Source: Microbacterium sp. HD4P20 (GTDB lineage: Bacteria; Actinomycetota; Actinomycetes; Actinomycetales; Microbacteriaceae). Taken from it: a stretch of 64,000 nucleotides of DNA. The notes beneath the pieces were generated by a model, which was not told where the DNA came from, ran no database searches, and was given only the letters and a program-made list of their open reading frames with translations. Location of the stretch: NCBI RefSeq assembly GCF_019449275.2, contig NZ_JAHZQZ020000012.1:248001-312000 (forward strand), given 5' to 3'. The translations under genes were made by a program, and so were the position numbers. This document shows positions 24,832 through 33,754 of the stretch, piece by piece (the first letter of the stretch is position 1; each line of letters starts with the position of its first letter).

Positions 24832-25773
24832 ATGTCTGTGGCCTCCACTGCCCGAGTTCCCCGGCGCCGGTTCACCGGCGCCGGGGCGCCCTGGGTTCCG
24901 TACGCGTTCGTCGCACCCTTCGTCGTGCTGTTCCTTCTCTTCCTCGTCGCGCCGATCGGCGTGGCGATCGTGAACAGCCTGTTCTCCAGGCAGTCCAGCG
25001 GGCTCGGCTTCGGGGGCTCCACGGTCGACTTCATCGGACTCGCGAACTTCGCCCGGGCGTTCGCCGACACCGACTTTCTCATGGGCTTCCCGAGGGTGCT
25101 GCTCTACGGGGTCGTGCAGGTCCCCGTCATGATGGCCGTCGCGGCCGCATTCGCGCTCCTCTTCGACAGTGCCCTCGTCAGGGGCCGGCGCTTCTTCCAG
25201 TTCGCGATCTTCCTCCCATACGCCGTTCCGAGCGTGATCGCGGCACTGCTGTGGGGCTTCCTGTATCAGCCGTCCGTGAGCCCGATCCTGCAGCTCCTCA
25301 GCGGATGGGGGATCGACGTCGACGTGCTGGCTCCCGGCACCGTCCTGTGGTCCATCGCGAACATCAATCTCTGGTCGCTCATCGGCATCAACATGATCAT
25401 CCTGTTCGCTGCGCTTCAGGGCGTTCCCCGCGAGATGTACGAGGCGGCGCGCCTGGACGGAGCGGGCGAGCTGCGCACAGCGCTGCAGATCAAGCTGCCG
25501 ATGATCGGGCCCGCAATCCTGCTCACCACGCTGTCATCGGTGATCGGCACGCTCCAGCTGTTCAACGAGCCGCAGGTGCTGCAGTCCGTGACCTCCAACA
25601 TCCCCAGCGATTACACGCCGAACATGGCGATCTATGCCGCGTCGACTCTGGGCAAAGACCCGTACCTCGCTTCCGCCATGGCTGTCATTCTCGGCCTCGC
25701 CACGCTCTTGGTGTCGCTGGGTCTGCTGGCAGCGAACCGACGTACGACGAAGCGAGCTTCCGATGGCATCTGA
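24832..25773 (+). CDS. ABC sugar transporter permease (MalF type)
   Basis: A 313-residue inner-membrane permease with about six helices. The first, WVPYAFVAPFVVLFLLFLVAPIG (core VAPFVVLFLLFLVAP), is followed by the ATPase-contacting EAA loop EAARLDGAGELRTALQIKLP near residue 204. The gene begins two bases after the binding-protein stop. With the next permease it would form the membrane channel of the importer. An ATPase must come from elsewhere, probably a shared MsiK-type protein. Confidence 0.9.
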   Translation: MSVASTARVPRRRFTGAGAPWVPYAFVAPFVVLFLLFLVAPIGVAIVNSLFSRQSSGLGFGGSTVDFIGLANFARAFADTDFLMGFPRVLLYGVVQVPVMMAVAAAFALLFDSALVRGRRFFQFAIFLPYAVPSVIAALLWGFLYQPSVSPILQLLSGWGIDVDVLAPGTVLWSIANINLWSLIGINMIILFAALQGVPREMYEAARLDGAGELRTALQIKLPMIGPAILLTTLSSVIGTLQLFNEPQVLQSVTSNIPSDYTPNMAIYAASTLGKDPYLASAMAVILGLATLLVSLGLLAANRRTTKRASDGI

Positions 25774-26692
25774 CACGATCCTGCGCGAGGTCGAGGCATC
25801 CGTCGCGACCGACCCTCAGCCCCGCAGACGCACCACGTTCGTGAACGGCGATCGCGTGAGCCGCGGATGGATGGTCGTGGTGACCATCGTCATGACCATC
25901 GCCGCCGCGTACTTCCTCATCCCGGTCCTCTGGCTCGTCATCGCGTCCACGAAGACAACCGGCGACCTCTTCTCGACCCCCGGATTCGCGTTTGCAGACT
26001 TCAACCTGTTCGAGAATCTGGCGGCGCTCAGCACGTACGACGACGGCATCTTCTGGCGCTGGAGCCTGAACTCGATCATCTACTCGGTGATCGGATCAGC
26101 GCTCACGACGCTCGTGTGCGCGCTCACCGGCTATGCGCTCGCGGTCTACCGCTTCCGGGGCCGGAAGGTGCTCATCTCGGTGATCCTCGCGAGCCTGCTG
26201 GTACCCGGCACGGTCATCGCGCAGCCGACCTACGTCCTGCTCGTGGGTCTGGGCCTCGACAACACATATGCCGGTCTGCTGCTGCCGGCACTCGTGTATC
26301 CGTTCGGCGTACTCCTGTGCTTCATCTACGCGCAGTCGGCCGTCCCGCTCGAGCTCGTGGAGGCGGCGCGGCTCGACGGCGCGGGCGAGCTGCGCATCTT
26401 CGGCTCACTGGGGCTGCGACTCATGGGCACGGGCCTGGTCACCGTTCTGCTGTTCGCCTTCCTCGGCAGCTGGAACAGCTACATCCTTCCGCTCCTCGTG
26501 CTCACCGACCAGGAGCTCATGCCGCTCACGGTCGGGCTGACGGGCTGGAGTCAGGCATCGATCACGATCCCGGGACTGCAGATCCTGACGGTCGTCGGTT
26601 CGCTCGTCTCGATCATCCCGATCGCGATCGTCTTCGTGTCGCTGCAGCGATTCTGGCGGTCGGGGCTCACCGCCGGCAGCGTGCGAGGCTGA
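25763..26692 (+). CDS. ABC sugar transporter permease (MalG type)
   Basis: A 309-residue permease with six predicted helices, the first at about residues 36-58 (WMVVVTIVMTIAAAYFLIP). The EAA loop is EAARLDGAGELRIFGSLGLR near residue 200. WNSYILPLLVL and the C-terminal FVSLQRFWRSGLTAGSVRG resemble MalG partners of carbohydrate importers (CUT1). Its start overlaps the previous gene by 11 bases. The GH95 gene follows after six bases, so import and cleavage are co-expressed. Confidence 0.9.
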   Translation: MASDTILREVEASVATDPQPRRRTTFVNGDRVSRGWMVVVTIVMTIAAAYFLIPVLWLVIASTKTTGDLFSTPGFAFADFNLFENLAALSTYDDGIFWRWSLNSIIYSVIGSALTTLVCALTGYALAVYRFRGRKVLISVILASLLVPGTVIAQPTYVLLVGLGLDNTYAGLLLPALVYPFGVLLCFIYAQSAVPLELVEAARLDGAGELRIFGSLGLRLMGTGLVTVLLFAFLGSWNSYILPLLVLTDQELMPLTVGLTGWSQASITIPGLQILTVVGSLVSIIPIAIVFVSLQRFWRSGLTAGSVRG

Positions 26693-26698
26693 GCGATC

Positions 26699-29017
26699 AT
26701 GACGAGCGTCCTTTCCTACCCGGCTGCGGCCGGTTCATGGCTGGAGTGCCTGCCGCTGGGAAACGGCAGGCTCGGCGCGATGCTCGACGGCGGGTTCCCA
26801 GCCACCCGTATCGGACTGAACGACGAGACGGCATGGTCGGGGAGCCCGGCGAGCGAGTCTGCGAGCGGGCTGATCAGCGCCGAGGACGCCGCCGAAGCCG
26901 TCGCCGAATCCCGCGCGGCGATCGCCGCCGACGACCCGGTCGCGGCCGCACGGGCGCTTCAGCGGCTCCAGGTCCCTTACTCGCAGGCCTACCTGCCTTT
27001 CGCGAGTCTCGTGCTGACCCGCACCGGCGCGCGGACTCCGGACTACGTGCGTCTCCTGGACCTGATGTCGGGCATACACGAGACCCGGTGCGGCGGAATC
27101 CGCGAGTACACGCTCGCGTCGGCGGTCCACGGCGTTCTGGCGCACCGCATCGAGAACGCGGAATCCATCGACCTCGCGCTGGAGAGCCCGCACCGCGAAC
27201 TTCGGCGAGTCGCGGGGGACGGGTCGCTCGGCTTGATCGTGAGGCTTCCGTCCGACGTCGCCCCGACGCACGATCCCGGCGCACCGCCGGTGACCTGGTC
27301 GGATGCCCGGGGCGCGGCGCTCGAAGGAGCGGTCGCCGTGACGATCCGCCGTGAAAGCGGCGCGACGCTCGTCGTCGTGGCCACCGAGACGACGTTCGCC
27401 GGAGCCGGGACGCCTCCCGAGGGAGACGGGGAGTCGGCCTTCGAGCGTGCCCGGGCGCGCGCCGAGGCGGCCGCCGCACTCGGCTGGTCGGAATTGCGCG
27501 ACGCGCACGAAGCCGATTTCGTGCCGCGGATGACCCGGACCCGAGTACACCTCGGCGCGGCGCCCACCGGCGCCGACGGCGCCGCCCTGCACCTCCCCGT
27601 CAGGCTGGAGCGCGCGTTCGCGAGCCGCTCCGGCACGTTGCAGACCGACCCCGCCCTGGCCGAGTTGCTGTTCGACTTCGGCCGCTACCTCCTTCTCTCG
27701 TCGTCGCGGCCGGGTGGGCTTCCGCCCACGCTCCAGGGCATCTGGAACGATGAGCTCCGGCCACCGTGGAGCTCGAACTACACCCTCAACATCAACCTTC
27801 AGATGAATCACTGGGCCGCACACGTCACGGACTTGAGCGAGAGCGCCGAGCCGCTGCTGCAGTTCGTGCAGGACCTTGCCGAGCGCGGCAACGAGACGGC
27901 CGCCCGCCTCTATGGAACGAGAGGCTGGGTGGCGCACCACAATTCCGACGCCTGGTTGCTCACGCATCCTGTCGGCGGCGGCCACGGTGACGCGCGCTGG
28001 TCGGCGTGGCCCCTCGCTTCGCTGTGGCTCGTGATGCACATCGCGGATGCCGTCGAGTTCGGTGCGATCTCCGACGCGCGGTTGCACGACCTGTGGCCGG
28101 CGGTGCGCGGCGCCGCCCGATTCGCTGTGGACTGGGTGCACGAGGACGCCGAGGGCCGGTGGATCACATCGCCGGCGACCTCGCCCGAGAACGCCTTCGT
28201 CCTGCCGGACGGTCGCGTGGGCGCGGTCGACGAGACGACGACGATGGACCTCGCGTTGATCCGGGAGGCCCTTCGCACGGCGATGCTCGTCGCCGACCGG
28301 CTCGGCATCGATCCCAGCGAGACGCAGGAAATGCAGGCACTGCTCGTGCGGCTCCCGAGCGAGCCCCGGGTCGGAGGCGACGGGGCGATCGCCGAATGGT
28401 CGCGTGATCGCACGGCGGAGGACGCGCACCACCGGCACCTGAGCCACCTGGTCGGACTGTACCCCGGCACTGCCCGGTGGTCCGATGAGGCTCGGCGTGC
28501 GGCCACCGTCACGCTGACGACGCGCGGCGACGACTCCTCCGGTTGGTCGCTCATCTGGAAGGCGCTGCTGTGGGCTCGGCTCGGTCGCGGAGAGAGGACG
28601 GGCGCCGTGCTCGAATTGCTGTTCCGCGACGCTCAGTCCGCCACGGGGCCCTGGGCCGGTGGCCTCTATCCGAATCTGTTCGCCGCCCACCCGCCGTTCC
28701 AGATCGACGCGAACCTCGGCTTCCCGGCTGTCCTGGCCGAAGCGATTCTGCAGAGCCACGACGGCATCGAGCTGCTACCCGCCCTGCCGCCGGCATTTCG
28801 CAACGGGGCGGCACATGGCCTCGTCGCACGGCCTGGTGTGCGCGTTCACGTCGAGTGGAGAGAGGGCGACCTCGTCCGAGCCACGCTCCAGGCGCGTCCC
28901 GGCGTGGACCCCGGCTCACTACGGCTTCGCTACAGAGGGTCCGAGATCTCGCGCCCGCTCGGCGCGGGCGAGACCATCGAACTGTCGGCCGCGGACTTCC
29001 GCGTCGGGAAGTCCTAG
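26699..29017 (+). CDS. GH95 family alpha-L-fucosidase
   Basis: A 772-residue glycoside hydrolase family 95 enzyme. The N-terminal beta domain begins WLECLPLGNGRLGAMLDGG (core LPLGNGRLGAM). The (alpha/alpha)6 barrel has Asn364 and Asn366 in LNINLQMNHW, the pair that activates water in the Bifidobacterium enzyme, then Glu497 in SPENAF and Asp670 in QIDANLG. All four match the known inverting alpha-1,2-L-fucosidase mechanism. There is no signal peptide, so it acts in the cytosol on imported oligosaccharides. Alpha-L-galactosidase activity is also known in GH95. It is co-operonic with importer 1, and released fucose would enter the oxidative pathway 5 kb upstream. Confidence 0.92.
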   Translation: MTSVLSYPAAAGSWLECLPLGNGRLGAMLDGGFPATRIGLNDETAWSGSPASESASGLISAEDAAEAVAESRAAIAADDPVAAARALQRLQVPYSQAYLPFASLVLTRTGARTPDYVRLLDLMSGIHETRCGGIREYTLASAVHGVLAHRIENAESIDLALESPHRELRRVAGDGSLGLIVRLPSDVAPTHDPGAPPVTWSDARGAALEGAVAVTIRRESGATLVVVATETTFAGAGTPPEGDGESAFERARARAEAAAALGWSELRDAHEADFVPRMTRTRVHLGAAPTGADGAALHLPVRLERAFASRSGTLQTDPALAELLFDFGRYLLLSSSRPGGLPPTLQGIWNDELRPPWSSNYTLNINLQMNHWAAHVTDLSESAEPLLQFVQDLAERGNETAARLYGTRGWVAHHNSDAWLLTHPVGGGHGDARWSAWPLASLWLVMHIADAVEFGAISDARLHDLWPAVRGAARFAVDWVHEDAEGRWITSPATSPENAFVLPDGRVGAVDETTTMDLALIREALRTAMLVADRLGIDPSETQEMQALLVRLPSEPRVGGDGAIAEWSRDRTAEDAHHRHLSHLVGLYPGTARWSDEARRAATVTLTTRGDDSSGWSLIWKALLWARLGRGERTGAVLELLFRDAQSATGPWAGGLYPNLFAAHPPFQIDANLGFPAVLAEAILQSHDGIELLPALPPAFRNGAAHGLVARPGVRVHVEWREGDLVRATLQARPGVDPGSLRLRYRGSEISRPLGAGETIELSAADFRVGKS

Positions 29018-29020
29018 GCT

Positions 29021-30169
29021 GTGGTCGTGTCCGCCGTGTCGCCGACCGTCGCTGCGTGGCCCGACCTTCCTGAGACCGAGCGTCGTGTGCTTCTGGATCT
29101 GCTGCTGCTCGGGCAGCAGCCGCGGGTGCGCATCGCGGAACGACTGGGCTTGTCTCGCACGAGCCTCACGCGCGTCACCCGTGGCCTGATCGAGGCCGGA
29201 CTGGTGGTGGAGGGCGCGGTGCAGGCGTCGGGCGCCCGGGGACGGCCGGTGGAGATGCTCCACCTGCGCCCCGACGCCGCGCACTTCGTCGGAGTCAAGC
29301 TCACCGCCGACATGATGTATCTCGTGGTGACCGACCTCCGGGCGCGCGTCGTCACGGAGGCATCCCACCCTCTGCCCAACCGTGAGGTGCAGGACGTCGT
29401 GGACCTCATCGCGGGGTCCATCCCATCGATCGCCGGCGGCCCCATCGCGGCCATCGGCATCGCCGTGGCCGGTGACGTCACCGACACGCCGGACGGCGGC
29501 ATCCTCCATCACTCGAACTTCCTGGGATGGGATGCCGTCGCTCTCGCTCGCCTGGTGACCGCGGCGTCGGGGCGGCCGGCCACCGTCGCGAACGATGTAC
29601 ACGCCCTCGCCGGCGCTCACCACTGGTTCGGTACGGATGCCCGGCATGGATCCCTCGTCGTCTACGGTGTCGGCGCGGGAATCGGCTCCGGCGTCGTGCT
29701 CGGCGGGGAACTGCATCTGGGAGCCAACGGCAGAGCCGGCAGGGTCGGCCACACGCGGGTGGGCGGACGTGGCAGGCAGTGCGCGAACGGGCACGTCGAC
29801 TGCGTGCACAGCTTCGTCACGATGCCTGCGATCGAGCACAACGCCGGCGTCGCGGCGGGCAGGTACTCCGACGCCCTCGCGCGTGCCCGCGGGGGTGAGA
29901 AGACAGCCCTCGCGGCGTTCCAGGGCGCGAGCCGTGGCCTGGGTGGCGCGATCGCCGAGGCGGTGAACGCGTTCGACCCCCAGGTCGTGGTCGTGATGGG
30001 GGAGGGCACCGACATGCTGGACATCGCGCCCGCGAGCGTGCGGGAGGCACTGGCTGAGTTCCTCGAACAGGGCGATGCCGAGGCCGTCAGGATCGAGCGC
30101 CCGGACTTCCACTTCGGGCTCTACGCCCGCGGCGCCGCGGTCGCGGCGATGCGCCGGGTGCTCGCCTGA
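29021..30169 (+). CDS. ROK family transcriptional regulator
   Basis: A 382-residue ROK protein. An N-terminal MarR-like helix-turn-helix (about residues 18-70, PRVRIAERLGLSRTSLTRVTRGL, core LGLSRTSLTRV) precedes an ASKHA sugar-binding domain with IGIAVAGDV, VANDVHALA, VYGVGAGIGSGVV and GRAGRVGHT. The usual ROK zinc cluster CxCGxxGC is reduced to CANGHVDC, so one Cys is replaced by Asn. It starts three bases after the fucosidase stop. It is probably a sugar-responsive repressor of this operon; the TTTGT-N11-ACAAA repeats at 23399 and 32489 are candidate sites. Confidence 0.86.
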   Translation: MVVSAVSPTVAAWPDLPETERRVLLDLLLLGQQPRVRIAERLGLSRTSLTRVTRGLIEAGLVVEGAVQASGARGRPVEMLHLRPDAAHFVGVKLTADMMYLVVTDLRARVVTEASHPLPNREVQDVVDLIAGSIPSIAGGPIAAIGIAVAGDVTDTPDGGILHHSNFLGWDAVALARLVTAASGRPATVANDVHALAGAHHWFGTDARHGSLVVYGVGAGIGSGVVLGGELHLGANGRAGRVGHTRVGGRGRQCANGHVDCVHSFVTMPAIEHNAGVAAGRYSDALARARGGEKTALAAFQGASRGLGGAIAEAVNAFDPQVVVVMGEGTDMLDIAPASVREALAEFLEQGDAEAVRIERPDFHFGLYARGAAVAAMRRVLA

Positions 30170-30334
30170 ACATCGCGCGGACGACCCTCGAACGCAACGC
30201 ACGCCGGGAGAGCTATCGCGGGACCGGCCGTGAGTTCCGACTGCTCCGGGTCGAGCCGCAAGCCCCGCCGACTGATGCCGCGGGTTGAGCTCGTCGCCCC
30301 GCAGCAGGACGCCTTCCCGGCGTTCCGGTGGTGG

Positions 30335-32365
30335 TCAGGCGCTTGCTGCGGCCGTGATGCGCCACTCCGCCGCATCCTCGCGGATCACGGCGACGCCGCC
30401 TGGCTCGAGTGCGAACACATTCGCAGCGGCGGTGACGAGGTCGACGCCGCGGCCCTCGACCCGCACCGGAGCCGAGCCGTGATGCAGCAGGAAGAGGTAG
30501 TCGGACGCCGCACCGCGGCGGCGGATCGCCTCGACTCCCAGTTCGATCGCACCCTCGACGGTCGGCCGGATGCCGAGACCTGAGGCGAGGCCGGCCAGGA
30601 GGGCGTCGCGAGCCTCCTGCGTGAGGCGCGTCGAGACGTACGTGGCGGTTCCGGCCCCGTACGCGCGGCGCGTGATTGCGGGCGAACCGGAGAGCGGACC
30701 GGCGGCGTAGATCGCTGTCGCCTCGGCACCGTCGAGGTGGACGCGCTCGCTCCACAGCTCACCACGTAGACCGTCCGACAACTCGATCTGCTCGTCATCG
30801 GCGAGAGGGCGGATCTCCTCCACCCGGACGCCGAGGAGGTCGCGAAGCATGCCCGGGTAGCCACCGGGGATCACCCGCTGCGACGGGTCGGCGACGCCGG
30901 TGAAGAAGGAGACGACCACGTGCCCGCCGCCGGCGACGTACGCCTCGAGCCACGCGGCCGTGTCGACGTTCATGGCGTACAGCGCGGGCACGACCAGCAG
31001 ACGGTATCGCTGCACGTCGCCCCCGGGGCGGACGAAGTCCACCGGAAGCCCTGCGCGCCAGAAGGAGCGGTGCGTCGCCCGCACTTCGTCGGCGTAGTCG
31101 AGGGCGTCGTTGGGCAGGTGCGGTGTCTCGAGCGACCACCATCCCTCTGCGTGCCACACGATCCCGATCTCGGCTTCGAAGACGCGGCCGTCGGCTGGGG
31201 GCTCAGCGACCTCGCCGATCCGCTCGAGGATCTCGCCCAGCCGGACGATCGCCTCGAAGCCGCGAGAGTCCGCGCCGACGTGCGGCACCATCGCGCCATG
31301 CCAGACCTCGGAGCCTCCGGCGCCCGCGCGCCACTGGAAGAAGAGCGAGCTCTGCGACCCCCGCGCGATGTAGCCGATGGAGTTGCGGATCATGCGGTCG
31401 GGCTCTTTGACGAGGGTGCCATTGCCGACCCGGATGCCCGTCGCGTTCTGCTCCATGAGCACCCATGGGCCGTCTGCCCACGAGCGGGTCAAGTCGGAGC
31501 CGTACGCGACGTGCGTCTCGCCATCCGGACCCGCGGTGTCGAGGTAGTGGTCCACCGAGACGAAGTCCTGGGCGTCGCTCCAGGCCCACTGCTCGAGATG
31601 GTTCCATGTCGGAAGCATGAAGTTGGTGGTCACCGGCGCCGACGATCCGGTCGACCGGATCTCGTCTACCTGCTCGCGGTACGCCGCGAGCATCTCGTCG
31701 GAGCAGAAGCGCTTGAAGTCGACCGCGTGCGCGGGGTTGTGCAGGTACTGGGTCTGCCGCGGCGGGAGGACTTCGTCCCAGCTGCCGTAGCGCTGCGACC
31801 AGAACGCGGTGTACCACGCGCCGTTGAGGTTCTCGAGCGTGCCGTACTTGTGCTCAAGCCATTGCCGGAAGGCGCGCGCGGCATGGGGGCCGTGGTCGAT
31901 CGTCCCGTACTCGTTGTGGATGTGCCAGCCGCGGAGCCCCGTGTGCGTGCCGTAGCGCTCGCCGAGGAAGCGCGCGACGCGCCTCGCGGCGTCGCGATAC
32001 GCCGGCGCGCTGATCGCATACGTGTCACGGGAGCCATGAAGGACGGGGGTGCCATCCGCCCGGAGGGGCAGGGCGTCGGGATGCGCGCTCGTGAACCACG
32101 GCGGGGGCGAGGCCGTGGGCGTGGCGAGGAAGAACCCGATACCGGCATCCGTCAGCAGCGCGATGATGTCGTCGAGCCAGGCTGCGTCGAACTCGCCCTC
32201 GCGCGGTTCGAGCATCGCCCACGAGAACACGCCGATCGTGACGGTGTTGACCCGCGCTCGCTTCATCAGCTCGATGTCTTCGAGCCACACCTCGCGAGGC
32301 CACTGCTCGGGGTTGTAGTCGCCGCCGAAGAGCAATCGGCCGGGGCTGAAGGGCGGGTGCGACAT
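30335..32365 (-). CDS. GH42 family beta-galactosidase
   Basis: A 676-residue glycoside hydrolase family 42 enzyme. The TIM barrel begins FGGDYNPEQWP. The acid/base is Glu152 (HIHNEYG) and the nucleophile Glu305 (VLMEQN). A trimerisation domain (about residues 390-600) and a small C-terminal beta domain follow. There is no signal peptide. It would remove beta-galactose, for example from oligosaccharides after defucosylation. It is divergent from the LacI gene, and the 246-base gap between them holds a TTTGT-N11-ACAAA repeat and a LacI palindrome. The 165 bases between it and the convergent ROK gene show no clear terminator. Confidence 0.92.
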   Translation of the reverse strand: MSHPPFSPGRLLFGGDYNPEQWPREVWLEDIELMKRARVNTVTIGVFSWAMLEPREGEFDAAWLDDIIALLTDAGIGFFLATPTASPPPWFTSAHPDALPLRADGTPVLHGSRDTYAISAPAYRDAARRVARFLGERYGTHTGLRGWHIHNEYGTIDHGPHAARAFRQWLEHKYGTLENLNGAWYTAFWSQRYGSWDEVLPPRQTQYLHNPAHAVDFKRFCSDEMLAAYREQVDEIRSTGSSAPVTTNFMLPTWNHLEQWAWSDAQDFVSVDHYLDTAGPDGETHVAYGSDLTRSWADGPWVLMEQNATGIRVGNGTLVKEPDRMIRNSIGYIARGSQSSLFFQWRAGAGGSEVWHGAMVPHVGADSRGFEAIVRLGEILERIGEVAEPPADGRVFEAEIGIVWHAEGWWSLETPHLPNDALDYADEVRATHRSFWRAGLPVDFVRPGGDVQRYRLLVVPALYAMNVDTAAWLEAYVAGGGHVVVSFFTGVADPSQRVIPGGYPGMLRDLLGVRVEEIRPLADDEQIELSDGLRGELWSERVHLDGAEATAIYAAGPLSGSPAITRRAYGAGTATYVSTRLTQEARDALLAGLASGLGIRPTVEGAIELGVEAIRRRGAASDYLFLLHHGSAPVRVEGRGVDLVTAAANVFALEPGGVAVIREDAAEWRITAAASA

Positions 32366-32488
32366 GGCGCGCGGGTCTCCTGTCTCGGCTTGGGCGGCCT
32401 CACCACAGGCTGGGGTGATCGCGAGGTTGAAGCCTTGGCGTTCGTCAGGCTATCGGTCCAGGAAGGCTCCACGGACGCATCGAACGTA

Positions 32489-32509
32489 TTTGTTGGCGAA
32501 TTCGACAAA
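32489..32509. promoter_or_regulatory. TTTGT-N11-ACAAA inverted repeat before GH42
   Basis: TTTGT (32489-32493), 11 bases, ACAAA (32505-32509), with one more matched pair inside (G/C next to the arms). It is the same architecture as at the importer-1 promoter, and AT-rich against the surrounding DNA. It lies 124 bases upstream of the GH42 start and is a candidate ROK operator. Confidence 0.55.
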
Positions 32510-32513
32510 CCAC

Positions 32514-32543
32514 TTGCACTTGATCCATGACTGTGCCTAACAT
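32514..32543 (+). promoter_or_regulatory. Promoter of the LacI gene
   Basis: TTGCAC (32514-32519) and TAACAT (32538-32543) are spaced by 18 bases, and transcription would start near 32550, inside the LacI operator. Confidence 0.6.
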
Positions 32544-32548
32544 GCCTG

Positions 32549-32575
32549 TCGAAGCGCTTACGCGAAGCGCTTCGA
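32549..32575. promoter_or_regulatory. LacI operator, site 1
   Basis: CGAAGCGCTTCG (32563-32574) is a perfect 12-bp palindrome with the central CG typical of LacI-family sites, preceded 13 bases earlier by the partial copy CGAAGCGCTTAC (32550-32561). It sits over the predicted LacI start site, so autorepression is likely. Confidence 0.8.
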
Positions 32576-32611
32576 TCTCCACCCCGAACATCCTGAGACG
32601 ACGAGGTCGGC

Positions 32612-33652
32612 ATGGCGAACATCAACGAAGTGGCTGCGGCCGCCGGTGTATCGATCAGCACCGTCTCGTACGCGCTCAGCGGCAAGCGCCCCGTCGCTGC
32701 CGACACGCGCCGGCGCATCGAAGCCGCGGTGCAGGAGCTCGGGTACAGCCCGAACGCCGGCGCGCGGATGCTTGCCGGCCGGCGAACGCAGATCTTCGCG
32801 CTGACCGAGCCGCTGCGCAAAGACACCCACGCCCCGACCCACATGGCGTTCGTCCTCGCCACGGCGGTGGCGGCACGCCGTCATGACTACGACATCCTCC
32901 TGCTGACCGACGAAGAGGCGCACGCCGGGATGCGGCGGGTCGCGGCGAACGGCTTGGTGGACGCGATCTTGGTTCTCGACGTCGCTCCCGAAGATCCGCG
33001 TGTCGAACTCGCACGCCAGATCTCCACCCCGACCGTCTTTATCGGCATCCCGAACGACAACGACGGTCTCGTGTGCGTCGACCTCGACTTCGAGGCCGCG
33101 ACGGCCAAGGCGGTGGATGTGCTCGCGGACGCAGGTCACACCTCGATCGGACTCATCGGTCAGGCCGAGACCGCGTACGAGATGTCCAACTTCCCGCCTC
33201 GCGTCCGGGCGTCCTTCTGGGCGCACGCGGCGGAACGCGGAGTCGCAGCGGCGTATGGCACGTCCGGCGGCAAGCGCGTCAGCCGGACCGTGGCGCGCGC
33301 CGCAGCGGTTCGCATGATCGAGGACGGTGCGACCGCCCTGGTGCTGCACTGCGCGGAGGAGGCGCAGGCCTCGATCCTGGCCGAGCTGGCCGAGCGGGGC
33401 CTCCGCGTGCCCGATGACATCTCGGTCATCTCCGTCGGCGCGTCCTTCGACACCGCGGCACTGTCGACTCCGGTCGACTCGATCCCGCTGCTGCCGGAAG
33501 CCTCGTGCGAGCTGGCCGTCGAACTCGCGGTGCAAGCCCTGGACGACGCTGCGCCCGAGCCCGGATTGCGCCTCATCCCTCCCACCTATACCCCCCATGG
33601 ATCCATCGCCCCGCCCGCAGTCCGATCCGAGATGAGCGCTTCGGTTCGGTAG
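32612..33652 (+). CDS. LacI family transcriptional regulator
   Basis: A 346-residue LacI-type repressor. The N-terminal headpiece ANINEVAAAAGVSISTVSYALSGKRPVA (core GVSISTVSYAL) has the recognition helix, and the hinge GYSPNAGARMLAGRRT follows. The periplasmic-binding-like sugar domain has VDAILVLDV, TVFIGIPND and the VPDDISVISVG segment. It lies before importer 2 and the GH31/GH1 genes. Perfect TCGAAGCGCTTCGA sites at its own promoter and before the next gene indicate control of that operon by an imported oligosaccharide or product. Confidence 0.9.
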   Translation: MANINEVAAAAGVSISTVSYALSGKRPVAADTRRRIEAAVQELGYSPNAGARMLAGRRTQIFALTEPLRKDTHAPTHMAFVLATAVAARRHDYDILLLTDEEAHAGMRRVAANGLVDAILVLDVAPEDPRVELARQISTPTVFIGIPNDNDGLVCVDLDFEAATAKAVDVLADAGHTSIGLIGQAETAYEMSNFPPRVRASFWAHAAERGVAAAYGTSGGKRVSRTVARAAAVRMIEDGATALVLHCAEEAQASILAELAERGLRVPDDISVISVGASFDTAALSTPVDSIPLLPEASCELAVELAVQALDDAAPEPGLRLIPPTYTPHGSIAPPAVRSEMSASVR

Positions 33653-33683
33653 AACGCATTCGGTCACCGCCGCATGCTTCGAG

Positions 33684-33697
33684 TCGAAGCGCTTCGA
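33684..33697. promoter_or_regulatory. LacI operator, site 2
   Basis: TCGAAGCGCTTCGA is a perfect 14-bp palindrome 58 bases before the importer-2 binding-protein start, identical in its core to the sites at the LacI promoter. Confidence 0.82.
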
Positions 33698-33754
33698 TAG
33701 CTTCACACCCAACGTCCCGACCACCAGCAGGTCACCAAGAAAGGAGTGCCACCG

